Position numbers and translations under genes: made by a program
Shown here: positions 6,966 through 15,330 of the stretch, in pieces
How the letters are laid out: the number at the start of each line of letters is the position of its first letter
Numbering within the stretch: position 1 is the stretch's first letter
Notes under the pieces: model-generated
Databases searched by the model: none
Told to the model about the DNA's origin: nothing
The model's input: only the letters and a program-made list of their open reading frames with translations
NCBI GenBank assembly: GCA_016125355.1
Contig: WGLX01000043.1
Span: 1 to 39,672, forward strand
DNA length: 39,672 nucleotides
Source: Actinomycetales bacterium
GTDB lineage: Bacteria; Actinomycetota; Actinomycetes; S36-B12
Reading direction: 5' to 3'

Positions 6966-6966
6966 T

Positions 6967-7153
6967 GAATCGCAATGCCCTTCGGCCAGTCGGTTGACGA
7001 GATACGGGGACTCACCGTCGACCAAGGGGTACGAAATGCCCGTTTTGGGCGTGACGTCGGTCACAGGGATAGGGGCTCGGACCCCCCGAGGGTGTGTGAC
7101 ATGAGTAACGCCCGCATGCAAGCGCTTACGGCATGTCGCGTCGACGCGGCCGA
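6967..7153. other. Intergenic stretch with weak inverted repeats
   Basis: No gene is supported here. It holds GTGAC-GTCG-GTCAC (7051-7064), GCCC-GTTTT-GGGC (around 7038-7050) and CTCGG-ACCCC-CCGAG (7076-7090). The last could be a weak terminator for the leftward gene at 7154-7417. With the leader next to it, the gene-free region spans 6728-7153. Confidence 0.4.
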
Positions 7154-7417
7154 CTACCGGGCGATGAGAACGACCACGATGATCGTGATGCCCACGATGG
7201 CGCCGACCGCGATCCACGGTGCCGACCGGCGCATCGCGTGGAACCGCGGCTTCCCGGACCCATCGGAGATCTCGCCTTCGGCGCGGAGGCGATCGTTGGC
7301 CGCGGCGATCCGACGCAGGCGCGCGGCTCGCTCCTCCGCCGTCGGCTCCCTCACGCCGCCGGAGACGAACTCCTCATCGAACTCGACGCTGTCGAACGGG
7401 TCCGGTTCCGTCGACAC
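7154..7417 (-). CDS. Small C-terminal-anchored membrane protein
   Basis: The 87-residue product is soluble and charged for its first ~60 residues (DPFDSVEFDEEFVSGG, then EERAARLRRIAAANDRLRAEG) and ends with one transmembrane helix (APWIAVGAIVGITIIVVVLIAR), so the N terminus is probably cytoplasmic. No known domain is recognised. I chose the GTG at 7415-7417 because GAGGAGG lies 5 nt upstream; an in-frame ATG at 7450 is possible. TAAGGT at 7462-7467 is a good -10 for this strand. Confidence 0.6.
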   Translation of the reverse strand: MSTEPDPFDSVEFDEEFVSGGVREPTAEERAARLRRIAAANDRLRAEGEISDGSGKPRFHAMRRSAPWIAVGAIVGITIIVVVLIAR

Positions 7418-7461
7418 ACCCGCCTCCTCACCCCTGTGCTCGCACCCCATGACCTTGATCC

Positions 7462-7467
7462 ACCTTA
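7462..7467 (-). promoter_or_regulatory. -10 hexamer TAAGGT of the gene at 7154-7417
   Basis: TAAGGT on the minus strand places transcription start near 7455, giving a ~38-nt leader with the GAGGAGG site before the chosen GTG start. Confidence 0.4.
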
Positions 7468-7495
7468 CGTGTCCCCGCCTACGTGAGCAGGGGGC

Positions 7496-7501
7496 TACCC
7501 T
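7496..7501 (+). promoter_or_regulatory. -10 hexamer TACCCT of the SDR gene
   Basis: TACCCT is 8 nt before the ATG at 7510, and no ribosome-binding site is present, which suggests a leaderless message. Confidence 0.45.
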
Positions 7502-7509
7502 CACCGGTT

Positions 7510-8277
7510 ATGGCCACGACGCGAGCACTCGAGGGCAGGACGGCGATCGTCACCGGAGCATCACGCGGGATCGGAAGGGCCATCGCACTGCTGTTCGCCG
7601 ACGCCGGGGCCGATGTGGTGCTCGTGGCAAGGACGCAGTCGACGCTGGATGACGTGTTCGAGCAGGTCAGCCGCAGCGGGGGCCGGGCCGTGGCCGTCGC
7701 GGCCGACCTGGGCCTTCCCGAGACACCGGCCGATGTCGCGGCGCGAGCGCTGTCGGAGTTCGGGCGCATCGACGTGCTCGTCAACAATGCGGGCGGCAAC
7801 TCGTTCATGGTGCCCCTCGCCGACATGCGCTTCTCAGGATGGGAGAAGACCATGCGGCTCAACCTGGACTCCACGGTACGGATGATCCAGGCGGTCCTGC
7901 CGACGATGACGGAGCAGGCGAGCGGCTCCATCATCAACGTGTCCTCCGTGACCGGGCTCCGGGGGTCGCCCCTGATGTCCCACTACGGGGCGGCCAAGGC
8001 AGCAGTGATCTCGCTGACCCAGAGCCTCGCCATCGAGCTCGGCACGACCGGCGTGCGCGCCAACGCGCTCGTCCCCGGCTGGATCGCCACCGACCTCACC
8101 GACTTCCTCCGGGACGACGAGGGACTGGAGCACAGCCTGCTCGATCGGGTGCCCATGAAGCGGTGGGGCCGTCCGCAGGAGATCGCCGAGGGCGCCCTGT
8201 TCCTCGCCGGTGATGCGTCGTCCTTCATGACCGGGCAGTCGCTCATCCTCGACGGCGGCCTGAGCGTCAACCCCTAG
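7510..8277 (+). CDS. Short-chain dehydrogenase/reductase (classical SDR)
   Basis: The 255-residue protein has the cofactor motif TGASRGIG near the N terminus, NNAGG, the catalytic Ser in NVSSVTG, the YxxxK pair in HYGAAKAA and a C-terminal MTGQSLILDGG. The sequence VARTQ after the second strand, with Arg, fits NADP(H) preference. It catalyses oxidation or reduction of an unidentified hydroxy or keto compound; FabG-like and sugar or steroid dehydrogenase roles cannot be told apart. The ATG at 7510 aligns the TGxxxGxG motif at the usual distance. It appears to be transcribed alone, divergent from the small membrane protein at 7154-7417. Confidence 0.85.
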   Translation: MATTRALEGRTAIVTGASRGIGRAIALLFADAGADVVLVARTQSTLDDVFEQVSRSGGRAVAVAADLGLPETPADVAARALSEFGRIDVLVNNAGGNSFMVPLADMRFSGWEKTMRLNLDSTVRMIQAVLPTMTEQASGSIINVSSVTGLRGSPLMSHYGAAKAAVISLTQSLAIELGTTGVRANALVPGWIATDLTDFLRDDEGLEHSLLDRVPMKRWGRPQEIAEGALFLAGDASSFMTGQSLILDGGLSVNP

Positions 8278-8308
8278 CGCCGCTCCGTGCCGCGGCGGAT
8301 TCTCCCGC

Positions 8309-8314
8309 TAGCAT
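8309..8314 (+). promoter_or_regulatory. -10 hexamer TAGCAT of the 40-residue gene
   Basis: TAGCAT precedes the GTG at 8339 by 24 nt and is followed by the GAGGAGG site at 8328-8334. Confidence 0.4.
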
Positions 8315-8338
8315 GACCGCCACATCCGAGGAGGACAC

Positions 8339-8461
8339 GTGGGCCCGTTCATCACCATCGCCGTGATCGCACTTCTCGCCATCGGGGCCATCGCCCTCGG
8401 AGTGAAGTTCTTCAACACCTCCGTGAGCGAGGACGAGGACGCCAAGGGCTGGGACGACTAG
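8339..8461 (+). CDS. 40-residue single-helix membrane microprotein
   Basis: A GTG start is preceded at 4 nt by a near-perfect ribosome-binding site, GAGGAGG (8328-8334), and upstream of that by TAGCAT. The product begins MGPFITIAVIALLAIGAIALG, one transmembrane helix from residue 3 to about 21, followed by a short tail KFFNTSVSEDEDAKGWDD that is strongly acidic. No family is recognised. The promoter, ribosome-binding site and codon use support a real gene. Single-helix microproteins with acidic tails often modulate a larger membrane partner; that is inference. Confidence 0.65.
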   Translation: MGPFITIAVIALLAIGAIALGVKFFNTSVSEDEDAKGWDD

Positions 8462-8485
8462 CCCCGACCCGCGTTCCGACCGCTG

Positions 8486-9367
8486 CTAGGCGCCGGTCTT
8501 GCAGGCCTTGATCAGGTTGCGGATCCCCTCGATGTCACCGGGGCTGAGCGTGTTGTTCTGATCGACGAGGTAGTACATGACGTTGTCCTTGCTCGTCCCG
8601 TGACCGAGCCCGAGCGCATGACCGATCTCATGCAGGTACAGCGCACTCTGCTTCTTGGCGTTGATCTTCTTCACGTAGTCGATGCTGAGCACGACGCTGC
8701 CCTCGGTGATCTCCTTCGAGTCCCGCCACACCTTCGTCGGCGAGGCGAAGCCGACGGTCCGCGTGTCGAGCAGGGTCGAGTCCGAATCCTTGAGGAATGC
8801 CAGGTAGAGGTGCCGCTCGGAGGGATGCACGTCGCTGGTGACGACATAGTTCGTGTCGTCGTAGATGACCGGCACCTCCCCCACGTACTGGAAGGTGAGC
8901 CCGGAGACCTCCCCCCACTTCTGCAGGTCCGAGGTGAGCTGGTCCACCGCGATCTTGGCGTCTGCGGCCGACAGTCTCGAGGTATCCGTGCTCCAGGTGA
9001 TGGGCGTGTCGCAGGCGGCCCACCCGCTGTTGATCAGGTCCGGATCAGCCCCGACGAAGATCGAGGCGACCTGCGACTCGGCGTAGGCGACCACCCCGAC
9101 GATGGACAGGAACACCGCGGAGACGACGACGGTGGCCAACTGCCACAGCGGCTTGCCCTTGCGACGGTCGACCCCGCTGCGACGATCCGCCGTGCGCCGA
9201 TCGGCCATGCCGGGTGGCAACGCGTGCTGGGCGACCCGCCGGTCCGTCTTGCGCCGGTCACCACCCTTGCGGCGATCCGGCGGGTGGGTCTTCTGGAAGT
9301 ACAGGATGCTGGCCATGCCGAGGGCGAACGCGAGCAGCGTGATGAGCACCCACAGCCACCAGGACAT
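8486..9367 (-). CDS. Membrane-anchored metzincin (matrixin-like) metalloprotease
   Basis: The 293-residue protein carries the metzincin zinc motif HEIGHALGLGH (about residues 246-256; three His ligands and the catalytic Glu), followed by NVMYYL with the Met-turn methionine, as in M10 matrixins. The N terminus has one transmembrane helix (residues 3-24), then a basic loop rich in repeated DRR/DRRK units (residues about 31-72), then a second helix (about 74-97), leaving the protease domain outside the cell. There is no recognisable propeptide cysteine switch. The substrate is unknown. The two-helix anchor with a long Arg-rich cytoplasmic loop is unusual for a matrixin and may bind nucleic acid, acidic lipid or a regulator. 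Confidence 0.8.
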   Translation of the reverse strand: MSWWLWVLITLLAFALGMASILYFQKTHPPDRRKGGDRRKTDRRVAQHALPPGMADRRTADRRSGVDRRKGKPLWQLATVVVSAVFLSIVGVVAYAESQVASIFVGADPDLINSGWAACDTPITWSTDTSRLSAADAKIAVDQLTSDLQKWGEVSGLTFQYVGEVPVIYDDTNYVVTSDVHPSERHLYLAFLKDSDSTLLDTRTVGFASPTKVWRDSKEITEGSVVLSIDYVKKINAKKQSALYLHEIGHALGLGHGTSKDNVMYYLVDQNNTLSPGDIEGIRNLIKACKTGA

Positions 9368-9448
9368 CCCTCACCCCCAAACCCCCGTCGCGCTTCGATT
9401 ATGGCGCCTCACCCCTTCCGATCGGGGCGCGCCGACCGGTCATTTCGG

Positions 9449-9889
9449 TCAAGAATCGGAGACGTCCGCCGGGTCCGGTGCGATCTCGGCCAGCACCGTG
9501 GGGGCTGCCTGGAACATGTAGGTGACGATGCGCCCCAGGTGTGCCGGCACGAGCGGGCGACCGTCCACGCTCGCCGAGATCCACACGTGCCCGTCGAGGG
9601 CGGAGAAGATGAGGAAGGCGGAACCGGCGTTCTCCTCATTCAGGTACTCGAGCAGTTCCTGAGTGATCCGGTACGTGCCCTCGAGTCGAAGTTCGAGGCT
9701 GATGACGAAGTCGCTGAGGACGCCGACGAACAGGTGCCCGAGGTCCGTCGCCGCCGCCAGGGTGCCGTTCTCGACCGGGTGCAGCTCGAAGCCGAACAGC
9801 GCGGGGAAGAGCTGGCGCACGACGTCCTGCAGCGCTTCGTCATCGGGGATGCTCAGGGCACTGTGCACGTCGAGCTCGAGCTCATCCAT
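9449..9889 (-). CDS. YbjN-like (type III secretion chaperone-fold) protein
   Basis: The 146-residue soluble protein looks like members of the YbjN/T3SS-chaperone-like fold: an N-terminal helix, LFPALFGFELHPVENGTLAA, two central strands around FVISLELRLEGTYRI, and VTYMFQAAPTVLAEI at the C terminus. The assignment is by general pattern, not a signature motif. It is the last gene of the acetyl-CoA synthetase/2-oxoacid dehydrogenase operon, 18 nt after the acyl carrier protein gene, which suggests that it assists that complex or the carrier protein. YbjN proteins are known mostly as small regulatory or stability factors. Confidence 0.5.
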   Translation of the reverse strand: MDELELDVHSALSIPDDEALQDVVRQLFPALFGFELHPVENGTLAAATDLGHLFVGVLSDFVISLELRLEGTYRITQELLEYLNEENAGSAFLIFSALDGHVWISASVDGRPLVPAHLGRIVTYMFQAAPTVLAEIAPDPADVSDS

Positions 9890-9907
9890 GGTGGCGACCC
9901 TACGCGT

Positions 9908-10162
9908 TCACGCGGATGGTGTCCCTGCGGCAGCGACGTACTCGGCCATACCCCGGAGGCTGCGCACCTGCGGGTAGTCCGTCTCGGGGATCTGCACTCC
10001 GGTCTCCTCGGCGATGCGCTCCACGAGCGTCTGGAAGTCGAGGGAGTCGAGATCCAGCTCCCGTCGCATATCCCTGTCCTCGTCGAGACTGCCGACATCG
10101 ACGTCCGGTGCGATCTGGGCGATCACACGGAGGACGAGATCGTGGCTGTCCTGTGCGTTCAT
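9908..10162 (-). CDS. Acyl carrier protein
   Basis: The 84-residue acidic helical protein has the phosphopantetheine attachment motif LDLDSLDFQTLVERI; Ser40 is the expected attachment site. A family ACP is normally 75-90 residues. It holds acyl groups as thioesters and needs a phosphopantetheinyl transferase, not seen here. Its ATG overlaps the E2 stop codon (ATGA), placing it firmly inside the 2-oxoacid dehydrogenase operon and not with fatty acid synthase genes. It is therefore probably a specialised carrier that accepts or passes the acyl group made by E2 or by the acetyl-CoA synthetase. Confidence 0.9.
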   Translation of the reverse strand: MNAQDSHDLVLRVIAQIAPDVDVGSLDEDRDMRRELDLDSLDFQTLVERIAEETGVQIPETDYPQVRSLRGMAEYVAAAGTPSA

Positions 10163-11346
10163 GGCCTTCCTCCCACGAGGTTCTCGGGTTCGTCCAACAG
10201 CTCGGCGATGCGGGCAAGGAACAGCCCTCCGCGGTGGCCGTCACTCACGCGGTGGTCGGCGGCCAGCGTTGCCGTCGTGACCGGGTGCACGCCCAGGAGA
10301 CCCTCGAGGGCGACGGGCCGCTCCGCGATCCGACCGAACCCGACCAGGGCGACCTGGGGCGGGTAGATGACGCCATGCACGGACTGCGCTCCCTGCTCGC
10401 CGAGGTTGGTGACCGTGAGGGTGCCGTCCGACATCTCGGATGACCGCAGGCGCCCGCCGCGTGCACGGGCCACGAGGTCCTTCATGGCCGTCATCAGTGC
10501 ATCCAGGTCGAGTCGGTCCGCATCGACGAGCGCGGGTGCCATGAGGCCGCCGCCGCGCAGAGCGACGGCGACGCCGAGGTTGACGCGGTCGGCGGGGCGG
10601 TAGGCCCCGTCCACGACGTGACCGTTCATCTCGGGGAACTCGGCGGCGGCCACCGCCACCGCCTTGAGCAACAGCGCTGCCGGGACCACCCGTGCGTCCA
10701 CCGGCAGGCCGGCATTCCTGCTGGTGAGCCACCCCAAGGAGGTGTGCAGATCGATGTCCAGGGTCAGGTAGTAGTGCGGGATCTCCTTCTTGGACCGTGC
10801 CATGAGGGCCGCGATGGCCTCTCTCATCGCCCGGGCATGGGAGCTCGCCTCCGGCGCGGGACTGCTGACCGGCGCGGGACTGCTGACCGGCGCGACCGTG
10901 GCGCTCTCCTCCCGGCCTGCGGCGGCTCGCTCGACGTCCGCGACGGAGATCACGCCGCCATGGCCCGACACCGAGGAGAGGTCCACGCCGAGTTCGACCG
11001 CCCGCCGGCGGGCGAAGGGGGATGCAGCGATATGGGCCTCGTGAGGCTCGGGCACGGGTGCAGAGGCGGCCACGGGGACAGGTGCTGGTGGGGCCGTCGA
11101 TCCCGCAGCCCCCTCATCCGAGAGGAGCGCCAGCGGCTGGCCGACGGGGACCGTCGTGCCAGGCTCGACGAGGAGCCTTTCCACCCGGCCGTCCTGGAAC
11201 ACCTCCACATCGATCGCCGACTTGGACGTGTCGACAACGGCCACCACGTCGCCGCGGTGTACGACGTCGCCCGGCCGCACGAGCCATTCCAGGAGTGTTC
11301 CCTCGGTCATGTCGGCCCCCAGTGAGGGCATGCGGAACTCACCCAT
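10159..11346 (-). CDS. pdhC: Dihydrolipoamide acyltransferase (E2) of a 2-oxoacid dehydrogenase
   Basis: The 395-residue protein has the E2 domain order. A lipoyl domain spans residues 1-80 ([21 protein letters not shown]; lipoyl Lys42 in DTSKSAID). A peripheral subunit-binding domain follows (about 114-150: [21 protein letters not shown]). The catalytic domain ends with [10 protein letters not shown], giving the active-site His and Asp. A short SPAPVS-repeat linker joins the last two. It transfers the acyl group from E1 to CoA. The ATG overlaps the E1 beta stop by 8 nt; this start gives the conserved MPSLGADM near the N terminus, whereas upstream in-frame extension would overlap E1 beta widely. 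Confidence 0.9.
   Translation of the reverse strand: MGEFRMPSLGADMTEGTLLEWLVRPGDVVHRGDVVAVVDTSKSAIDVEVFQDGRVERLLVEPGTTVPVGQPLALLSDEGAAGSTAPPAPVPVAASAPVPEPHEAHIAASPFARRRAVELGVDLSSVSGHGGVISVADVERAAAGREESATVAPVSSPAPVSSPAPEASSHARAMREAIAALMARSKKEIPHYYLTLDIDLHTSLGWLTSRNAGLPVDARVVPAALLLKAVAVAAAEFPEMNGHVVDGAYRPADRVNLGVAVALRGGGLMAPALVDADRLDLDALMTAMKDLVARARGGRLRSSEMSDGTLTVTNLGEQGAQSVHGVIYPPQVALVGFGRIAERPVALEGLLGVHPVTTATLAADHRVSDGHRGGLFLARIAELLDEPENLVGGRP
10851..10886. repeat. 18-bp tandem repeat in the E2 linker
   Basis: Two exact copies of CCGGCGCGGGACTGCTGA (10851-10868 and 10869-10886) are followed by a half copy. They encode the repeated SPAPVS of the flexible linker between the subunit-binding and catalytic domains, so copy number can change without a frameshift. 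Confidence 0.75.
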
Positions 11347-12340
11347 CGCCCAGCACCGCCTTCCGGGCCGCCGCCGCGATGCGCTCGGCACTGGGCAGGG
11401 CCGCCGCCTCGAGGTGACGGGGATACGGGATCGGCACCTCGACAGCCGCCACCCGGCCCACCGGGGCGTCGAGGTCGTAGAAGCAGCGCTCGGCGATGCG
11501 CGCGGCGACCTCCGCGGACATCCCCACGCTCCGCCAGCCCTCATCGACCACGATCGCGCGATGCGTCCTGCTCACCGACGCGCCGACGGTGTCGTCGTCG
11601 ATCGGGCGGAGGGACCGCAGGTCGATCACCTCGGCGGAGATGCCGCTGCCCGCAAGATCATCTGCCGCGTCCAGGCAGCGCCCCAGACAGCCACCGGAGG
11701 TCACGAGCGTCACGTCGGTGCCGGCACGCCGCACTGCGGCGCCCTCCAGGGGAACGGCGGTGGGGGGATCGGGCAGCGTGCCCTTCTCGTTGTAGAGCGA
11801 CCCATGTTCGAAGATCACGACGGGGTCGGGGTCCGCGAGTGCGGGCTCGAGCATGCCGTAGGCATCCTCGATGGTTGCCGGGGCGAGTACCCGAAGACCC
11901 GGGATGTGCGCGTAGTAGCCCTCGAGGGAGTGCGAATGCTGGGCGGCCAGTTGCCGTCCGCCGCCCGTCGTCATACGGATGACGAGCGGGACGTTGAACT
12001 GGCCGCCGCTCATGTGGAGCAAGGTGGCGGCCGTGTTCAGGATCTGGTCCAGCGCCAGCAGGGAGAAGTTGACCGTCATGATCTCGACGATCGGACGCAT
12101 CCCGCCGAGCGCCGCACCGATGCCCGCGCCGACGAAGCCGGACTCCGAGAGCGGGGTGTCACGGACCCGGTCCTCGCCGAACTCCTCCAGCAGCCCGAGG
12201 CTGACGCCGAAGCCGCCGCCGTAGCGGCCCACGTCCTCACCCATGAGGAACACGCGGTCATCGCGCCGCATGGCCTCCCTCATCGCCTCGCGGATCGCCT
12301 CACGGTAGGTGGTGGGCCTCACGGACGTGGGCGCAGTCAC
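11339..12340 (-). CDS. pdhB: 2-oxoacid dehydrogenase E1 component, beta subunit
   Basis: The 333-residue protein matches E1 beta of pyruvate/acetoin-type dehydrogenases. Visible are [69 protein letters not shown], the [18 protein letters not shown] segment and [16 protein letters not shown]. With E1 alpha it forms the TPP-dependent heterotetramer that decarboxylates the 2-oxoacid and acylates lipoyl-E2. The substrate could be pyruvate or acetoin; branched-chain acids are less likely from the HSQ-type sequence, but this is inference. GTG start overlaps the E1 alpha stop (GTGA). Confidence 0.9.
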   Translation of the reverse strand: MTAPTSVRPTTYREAIREAMREAMRRDDRVFLMGEDVGRYGGGFGVSLGLLEEFGEDRVRDTPLSESGFVGAGIGAALGGMRPIVEIMTVNFSLLALDQILNTAATLLHMSGGQFNVPLVIRMTTGGGRQLAAQHSHSLEGYYAHIPGLRVLAPATIEDAYGMLEPALADPDPVVIFEHGSLYNEKGTLPDPPTAVPLEGAAVRRAGTDVTLVTSGGCLGRCLDAADDLAGSGISAEVIDLRSLRPIDDDTVGASVSRTHRAIVVDEGWRSVGMSAEVAARIAERCFYDLDAPVGRVAAVEVPIPYPRHLEAAALPSAERIAAAARKAVLGDG

Positions 12341-13302
12341 GTCGGCACCCCCTCACTCATGACGAACCGGGTCAGGTGGTCGACGTCCTCCCAGGCCGCC
12401 GCCTCCGCGGCCGCCACCGACGCGTCCACCTCCTCGGTCACCTCGGTGTCGATGTCCCGTAGGTCCTCGTCGGTCGCCTCGCCGCGGTCCAGCAGCCGAT
12501 CGGCCGCGATACGGAGCGGATCACGGGTTCGCCACAGCTCGATCTCCGCCTTGTCGCGATAGCGATCGGGGTCGTACATCGAGTGTGCGCGGAAGCGGTA
12601 GGTACGCGCCTCCAGGAACACCGGTCCGCCGGAATCGCGTACCAGGGCGACGGCACGCTGCGCGGCGTGCGAGACCGCCTCCACGTCCATCCCGTCGCAC
12701 GACCAGGCCGGGACCTCGTAGGCCGCGGCCTTGAGCGCGAGGTCGGTCTCCGATTCGGACCGCGCCAGCGCGGTGCCCATGGCATAGAGGTTGTTCTCGC
12801 ACACGAAGAGCACCGGCAACTGCCACAGGGCCGCAAGGTTGATCGACTCGTGGAACTCCCCCTCGGCCATCGCCCCCTCGCCGAAGAAGCAGGCCGTGAC
12901 CCGCTCGCGTCCTTGGAGGTGATCGGCAAGGCCGAGCCCGACCGCAAGGGGCAGCCCGCCGCCCACGATGCCGTTGCCTCCGTAGAAGCGGTGCTCGGCG
13001 CTGAACAGGTGCATCGATCCACCGCGGCCGCGGCTGACCCCCTCAACGCGTCCGAACATCTCCGACATCACAGCGGCCATGTCCATGCCCCGGGCGAGGG
13101 CGTGTCCATGATCGCGGTAGGTGGTGACCATCGCGTCGTCCTGGACCAGCTGCCCGATGACGCCGACGGCCACCGCCTCCTCACCGATGTACAGGTGCAC
13201 GAAGCCACGGATGCGCTCCGCCGAATAGAGTTCCGCGCAGCGCTCCTCGAAGCGTCGGATGCGCAGCATCTCTCGGTACTGGGCGAGCAGTGCCCCGGTC
13301 AT
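12337..13302 (-). CDS. pdhA: 2-oxoacid dehydrogenase E1 component, alpha subunit
   Basis: The 321-residue protein has [19 protein letters not shown] at the N terminus, [10 protein letters not shown] and the TPP motif running from GEG (141-143) through [17 protein letters not shown] to NN (170-171), followed by [17 protein letters not shown]. The motif carries Glu where most E1 alpha and other TPP enzymes have Asp (GDG). The rest of the Mg/TPP site appears intact and similar GEG versions exist, so I expect activity. ATG overlaps the upstream acetyl-CoA synthetase stop (ATGA). Pyruvate or acetoin is the likely substrate. Confidence 0.9.
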   Translation of the reverse strand: MTGALLAQYREMLRIRRFEERCAELYSAERIRGFVHLYIGEEAVAVGVIGQLVQDDAMVTTYRDHGHALARGMDMAAVMSEMFGRVEGVSRGRGGSMHLFSAEHRFYGGNGIVGGGLPLAVGLGLADHLQGRERVTACFFGEGAMAEGEFHESINLAALWQLPVLFVCENNLYAMGTALARSESETDLALKAAAYEVPAWSCDGMDVEAVSHAAQRAVALVRDSGGPVFLEARTYRFRAHSMYDPDRYRDKAEIELWRTRDPLRIAADRLLDRGEATDEDLRDIDTEVTEEVDASVAAAEAAAWEDVDHLTRFVMSEGVPT

Positions 13303-15041
13303 GGCGTGCTGCCGAGGGTCGAGAGGTCGCCTTCCAGCAGGCCCAGTTCCCGGGCCTTGAGGACCCGCCTCATGATCTTCCCGCTCTGCGTCAGCGGGAG
13401 GTGCGCGGCGAACTCGATGCTCCGCGGGGCCACCGCGGCACCGAGCCGACGGCGCCCCAGGGCGATGAGATCACGCCGCAGGTCCTCCGAGGGCGCGAAG
13501 CCGCCCTTCAGCTCGACGAACGCCTTGACGAGCTCGCCGACCGTCGGATCCGGCACGCCGATGACGCCAGCCTCGGCAACCGCGGGATGCTCCATGAGCA
13601 CGCTCTCGACCTCGAAAGGCCCGATGAGGTGGCCGGCGCTCTTGATGACATCGTCGCCTCGGCCCACGAACCAGACGTACCCGTCCTCGTCCCGGCGAGC
13701 GAGGTCGCCCGAGAGGTACCACCCGTCGGCGAAGCACGACGCGTAGCGATCCGGGGCGCCGAGGTAGGCGCGCATCAGGGACGGCCAGGGGGTGCGGATC
13801 GCGATCTCACCCTCGTCGCCGAACCCGGCGACCGGGACAAGACGGCCCTCGGCGTCGCGGAGCCGCTCCCCGCCGGCGTCGCGCTGCATGAGGGCGATCT
13901 CGATACCCGCCACCGGCCGGCCCATGGAACCGGGGCGGATCTGAAGCCCCGGCACGTTGGCGATCATGATCGCCCCGGTCTCGGTCTGCCACCAGGTGTC
14001 GTGGATGTCCAGGCCGAGCTCGCGCTGACCCCAGAGGACCACCTCGGGATTGAGGGGCTCTCCGACGCTGCACACGTGCCGCACCCCACCGAGGTCGCTC
14101 CCCTCGTGGGCTGCGGGGCCTGCCTTCATGAGCATGCGCAACGCGGTGGGCGCGGTGTACCAGACCGACACGTGCTCGTCCTCGAGGATGCCGTACCAGC
14201 GCACCGCATCGAACTCGGCCTCGTCCACGATGCACGTGACGCCGCACGTCAGCGGCGCCACCAGCCCGTAGGACGTGCCCGTCACCCAGCCGGGATCGGC
14301 CGTGCACCAGTAGATGTCCCCGCGCTGGAGATCGAGCACGGACCGCCCCGTCGCGCTGTGGGCGACGCAGGCCGCGTGCACGTGAACGGCCCCCTTGGGC
14401 ATCCCTGTCGTCCCGCTGGTGAAGTGGACGAACGCGATGTCCTCCGGATCGGTTCGCGGGATCTCGTAGTCCTTGCTGGAGCGCTCCATCAGGGCTGCGA
14501 GGTCGTGCACACCCGGTGCGTCGAGGGTGTCCGCGCCGGCGCCGATGACCAGGACATGCTCGAGGTCGGGGAGCTGGTCACGTACGGGTGCCACCTTCTG
14601 CCGGTAGGCGCTCGCCGTCGTCACGAGCACCCGGCCGTGGCCGGCGGCCATCCGCTGCCGCACGGGCTCCGGGCCGAACGCAGAGAACAGCGGCGAGACG
14701 CCGCAGCACGCCTTCAACGCGCCGAGCATGGCGACGTACAGGTCGGGGTTGCGACCGCTCAGCGTGAACACGAGCGACCCCGCGGGAACGGCGAGATCGG
14801 CCAAGAGGTTGGCGAACCTGCTCGTGCGCTCACTGAGCTGCCGGTACGTGATGTCCTCGGGTGGGCCGTCCTCGCCCAGGAACCGGAAGGCCAGCGTGTC
14901 GCCGTCCCCGTGGACCACGTGCCGGTCGACCGCCTCGTAGGCGATGTTCAGGCCTCCGGCGGGCAGGCCGTCGAGACGGTCACGCGCTTCCTGCCAATGA
15001 CGTTCACGGCTCTGGCGGTCGTCTCGTTCCACTGCGCTCAT
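13299..15041 (-). CDS. acsA: Acetyl-CoA synthetase-like AMP-forming acyl-CoA ligase
   Basis: The 580-residue protein belongs to the ANL adenylating superfamily, in the AcsA type. Motifs are [16 protein letters not shown] (phosphate-binding loop), DTWWQTETG (acid and adenine site), [14 protein letters not shown] with [20 protein letters not shown] (hinge) and the C-terminal catalytic lysine in [12 protein letters not shown]. It activates acetate or a short-chain acid to the acyl-AMP, then the CoA thioester (or possibly the ACP thioester, given the ACP in the operon). It is the first gene of the acs-pdhABC-acp operon; a GGGGAG site precedes its ATG. No E3 follows, so dihydrolipoamide dehydrogenase must be encoded elsewhere. 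Confidence 0.85.
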   Translation of the reverse strand: MSAVERDDRQSRERHWQEARDRLDGLPAGGLNIAYEAVDRHVVHGDGDTLAFRFLGEDGPPEDITYRQLSERTSRFANLLADLAVPAGSLVFTLSGRNPDLYVAMLGALKACCGVSPLFSAFGPEPVRQRMAAGHGRVLVTTASAYRQKVAPVRDQLPDLEHVLVIGAGADTLDAPGVHDLAALMERSSKDYEIPRTDPEDIAFVHFTSGTTGMPKGAVHVHAACVAHSATGRSVLDLQRGDIYWCTADPGWVTGTSYGLVAPLTCGVTCIVDEAEFDAVRWYGILEDEHVSVWYTAPTALRMLMKAGPAAHEGSDLGGVRHVCSVGEPLNPEVVLWGQRELGLDIHDTWWQTETGAIMIANVPGLQIRPGSMGRPVAGIEIALMQRDAGGERLRDAEGRLVPVAGFGDEGEIAIRTPWPSLMRAYLGAPDRYASCFADGWYLSGDLARRDEDGYVWFVGRGDDVIKSAGHLIGPFEVESVLMEHPAVAEAGVIGVPDPTVGELVKAFVELKGGFAPSEDLRRDLIALGRRRLGAAVAPRSIEFAAHLPLTQSGKIMRRVLKARELGLLEGDLSTLGSTP

Positions 15042-15078
15042 GGCATCTCCCCAGCCACTACGAACCAGTGCACCACAG

Positions 15079-15104
15079 GCTGGGCCGCTGTTGCGCGGCC
15101 AGCG
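15079..15104 (-). terminator. Possible stem-loop between the GT2 operon and acsA
   Basis: GGCCGC (15083-15088) pairs with GCGGCC (15095-15100) around TGTTGC and can be extended outward by CTG/CAG with one bulged G. It lies just downstream of the leftward gene ending at 15121, so it could be its terminator or an attenuator before acsA. Confidence 0.35.
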
Positions 15105-15120
15105 TCGCCAGCGGCGCCGC

Positions 15121-15330
15121 CTACGGGGAGGGCGGCAGGATCCCGCGCGCCTCCTTGCGCCGGTTGCGGCCGCGGAACACGTCCGTCATGTAGACGCGCG
15201 GCAGCATCTTGGCGATCGCCAGCGTCACGTACATGAGGGTGTTGATCGCCACGAAGGTGGCGAGGACCTGGAAGAACTCGGACTGGAGGAACGTCTCGGG
15301 AAGGAGGATTCCGGCCGGTACCGCGATCAT
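15121..15330 (-). CDS. Small single-helix membrane protein coupled to the glycosyltransferase
   Basis: The 69-residue product has one hydrophobic segment ([25 protein letters not shown], about residues 19-43) and a basic C-terminal tail ([11 protein letters not shown]). No family is recognised. Its ATG overlaps the stop codon of the glycosyltransferase gene (ATGA), so the two are co-translated and probably work together. Small partner subunits are known for several processive membrane glycosyltransferases, which makes an accessory role plausible. Confidence 0.6.
   Translation of the reverse strand: MIAVPAGILLPETFLQSEFFQVLATFVAINTLMYVTLAIAKMLPRVYMTDVFRGRNRRKEARGILPPSP

Larger units (their letters stand above)
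6728..6966 (-). promoter_or_regulatory. Structured 5' leader of the transglycosylase-like gene
   Basis: This stretch has no credible gene but several strong hairpins. From 5' to 3' on the minus strand they are: 6955-6925 (7-bp CGCCGGA/TCCGGCG plus a further 5-bp CAGTC/GACTG, with a 3-nt bulge); 6927-6911 (GCGAAG/CTTCGC, 5-nt loop), which shares bases 6925-6927 with the first and so cannot form at the same time; 6905-6884 (8-bp CCCCGGAG/CTCCGGGG, 6-nt loop); and 6769-6744, a perfect 26-nt palindrome ending 16 nt before the ATG, next to the ribosome-binding site. The competing stems suggest a switch. I could not match it to a known riboswitch class. Confidence 0.5.

Noticed and set aside
6728-7100. 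ydaO (c-di-AMP) riboswitch before the transglycosylase-like gene
   Set aside because: The conserved blocks of that class could not be found in order on the minus strand. A partly similar run on the plus strand near 7000-7040 faces away from any gene it could control.
8600-10366. 588-codon plus-strand open frame
   Set aside because: It is antisense to four recognised genes (metalloprotease, YbjN-like, ACP and E2) and has no recognisable domain.
13290-15236. 648-codon plus-strand open frame
   Set aside because: It mirrors the acetyl-CoA synthetase gene on the other strand; long antisense frames are expected at this GC content.
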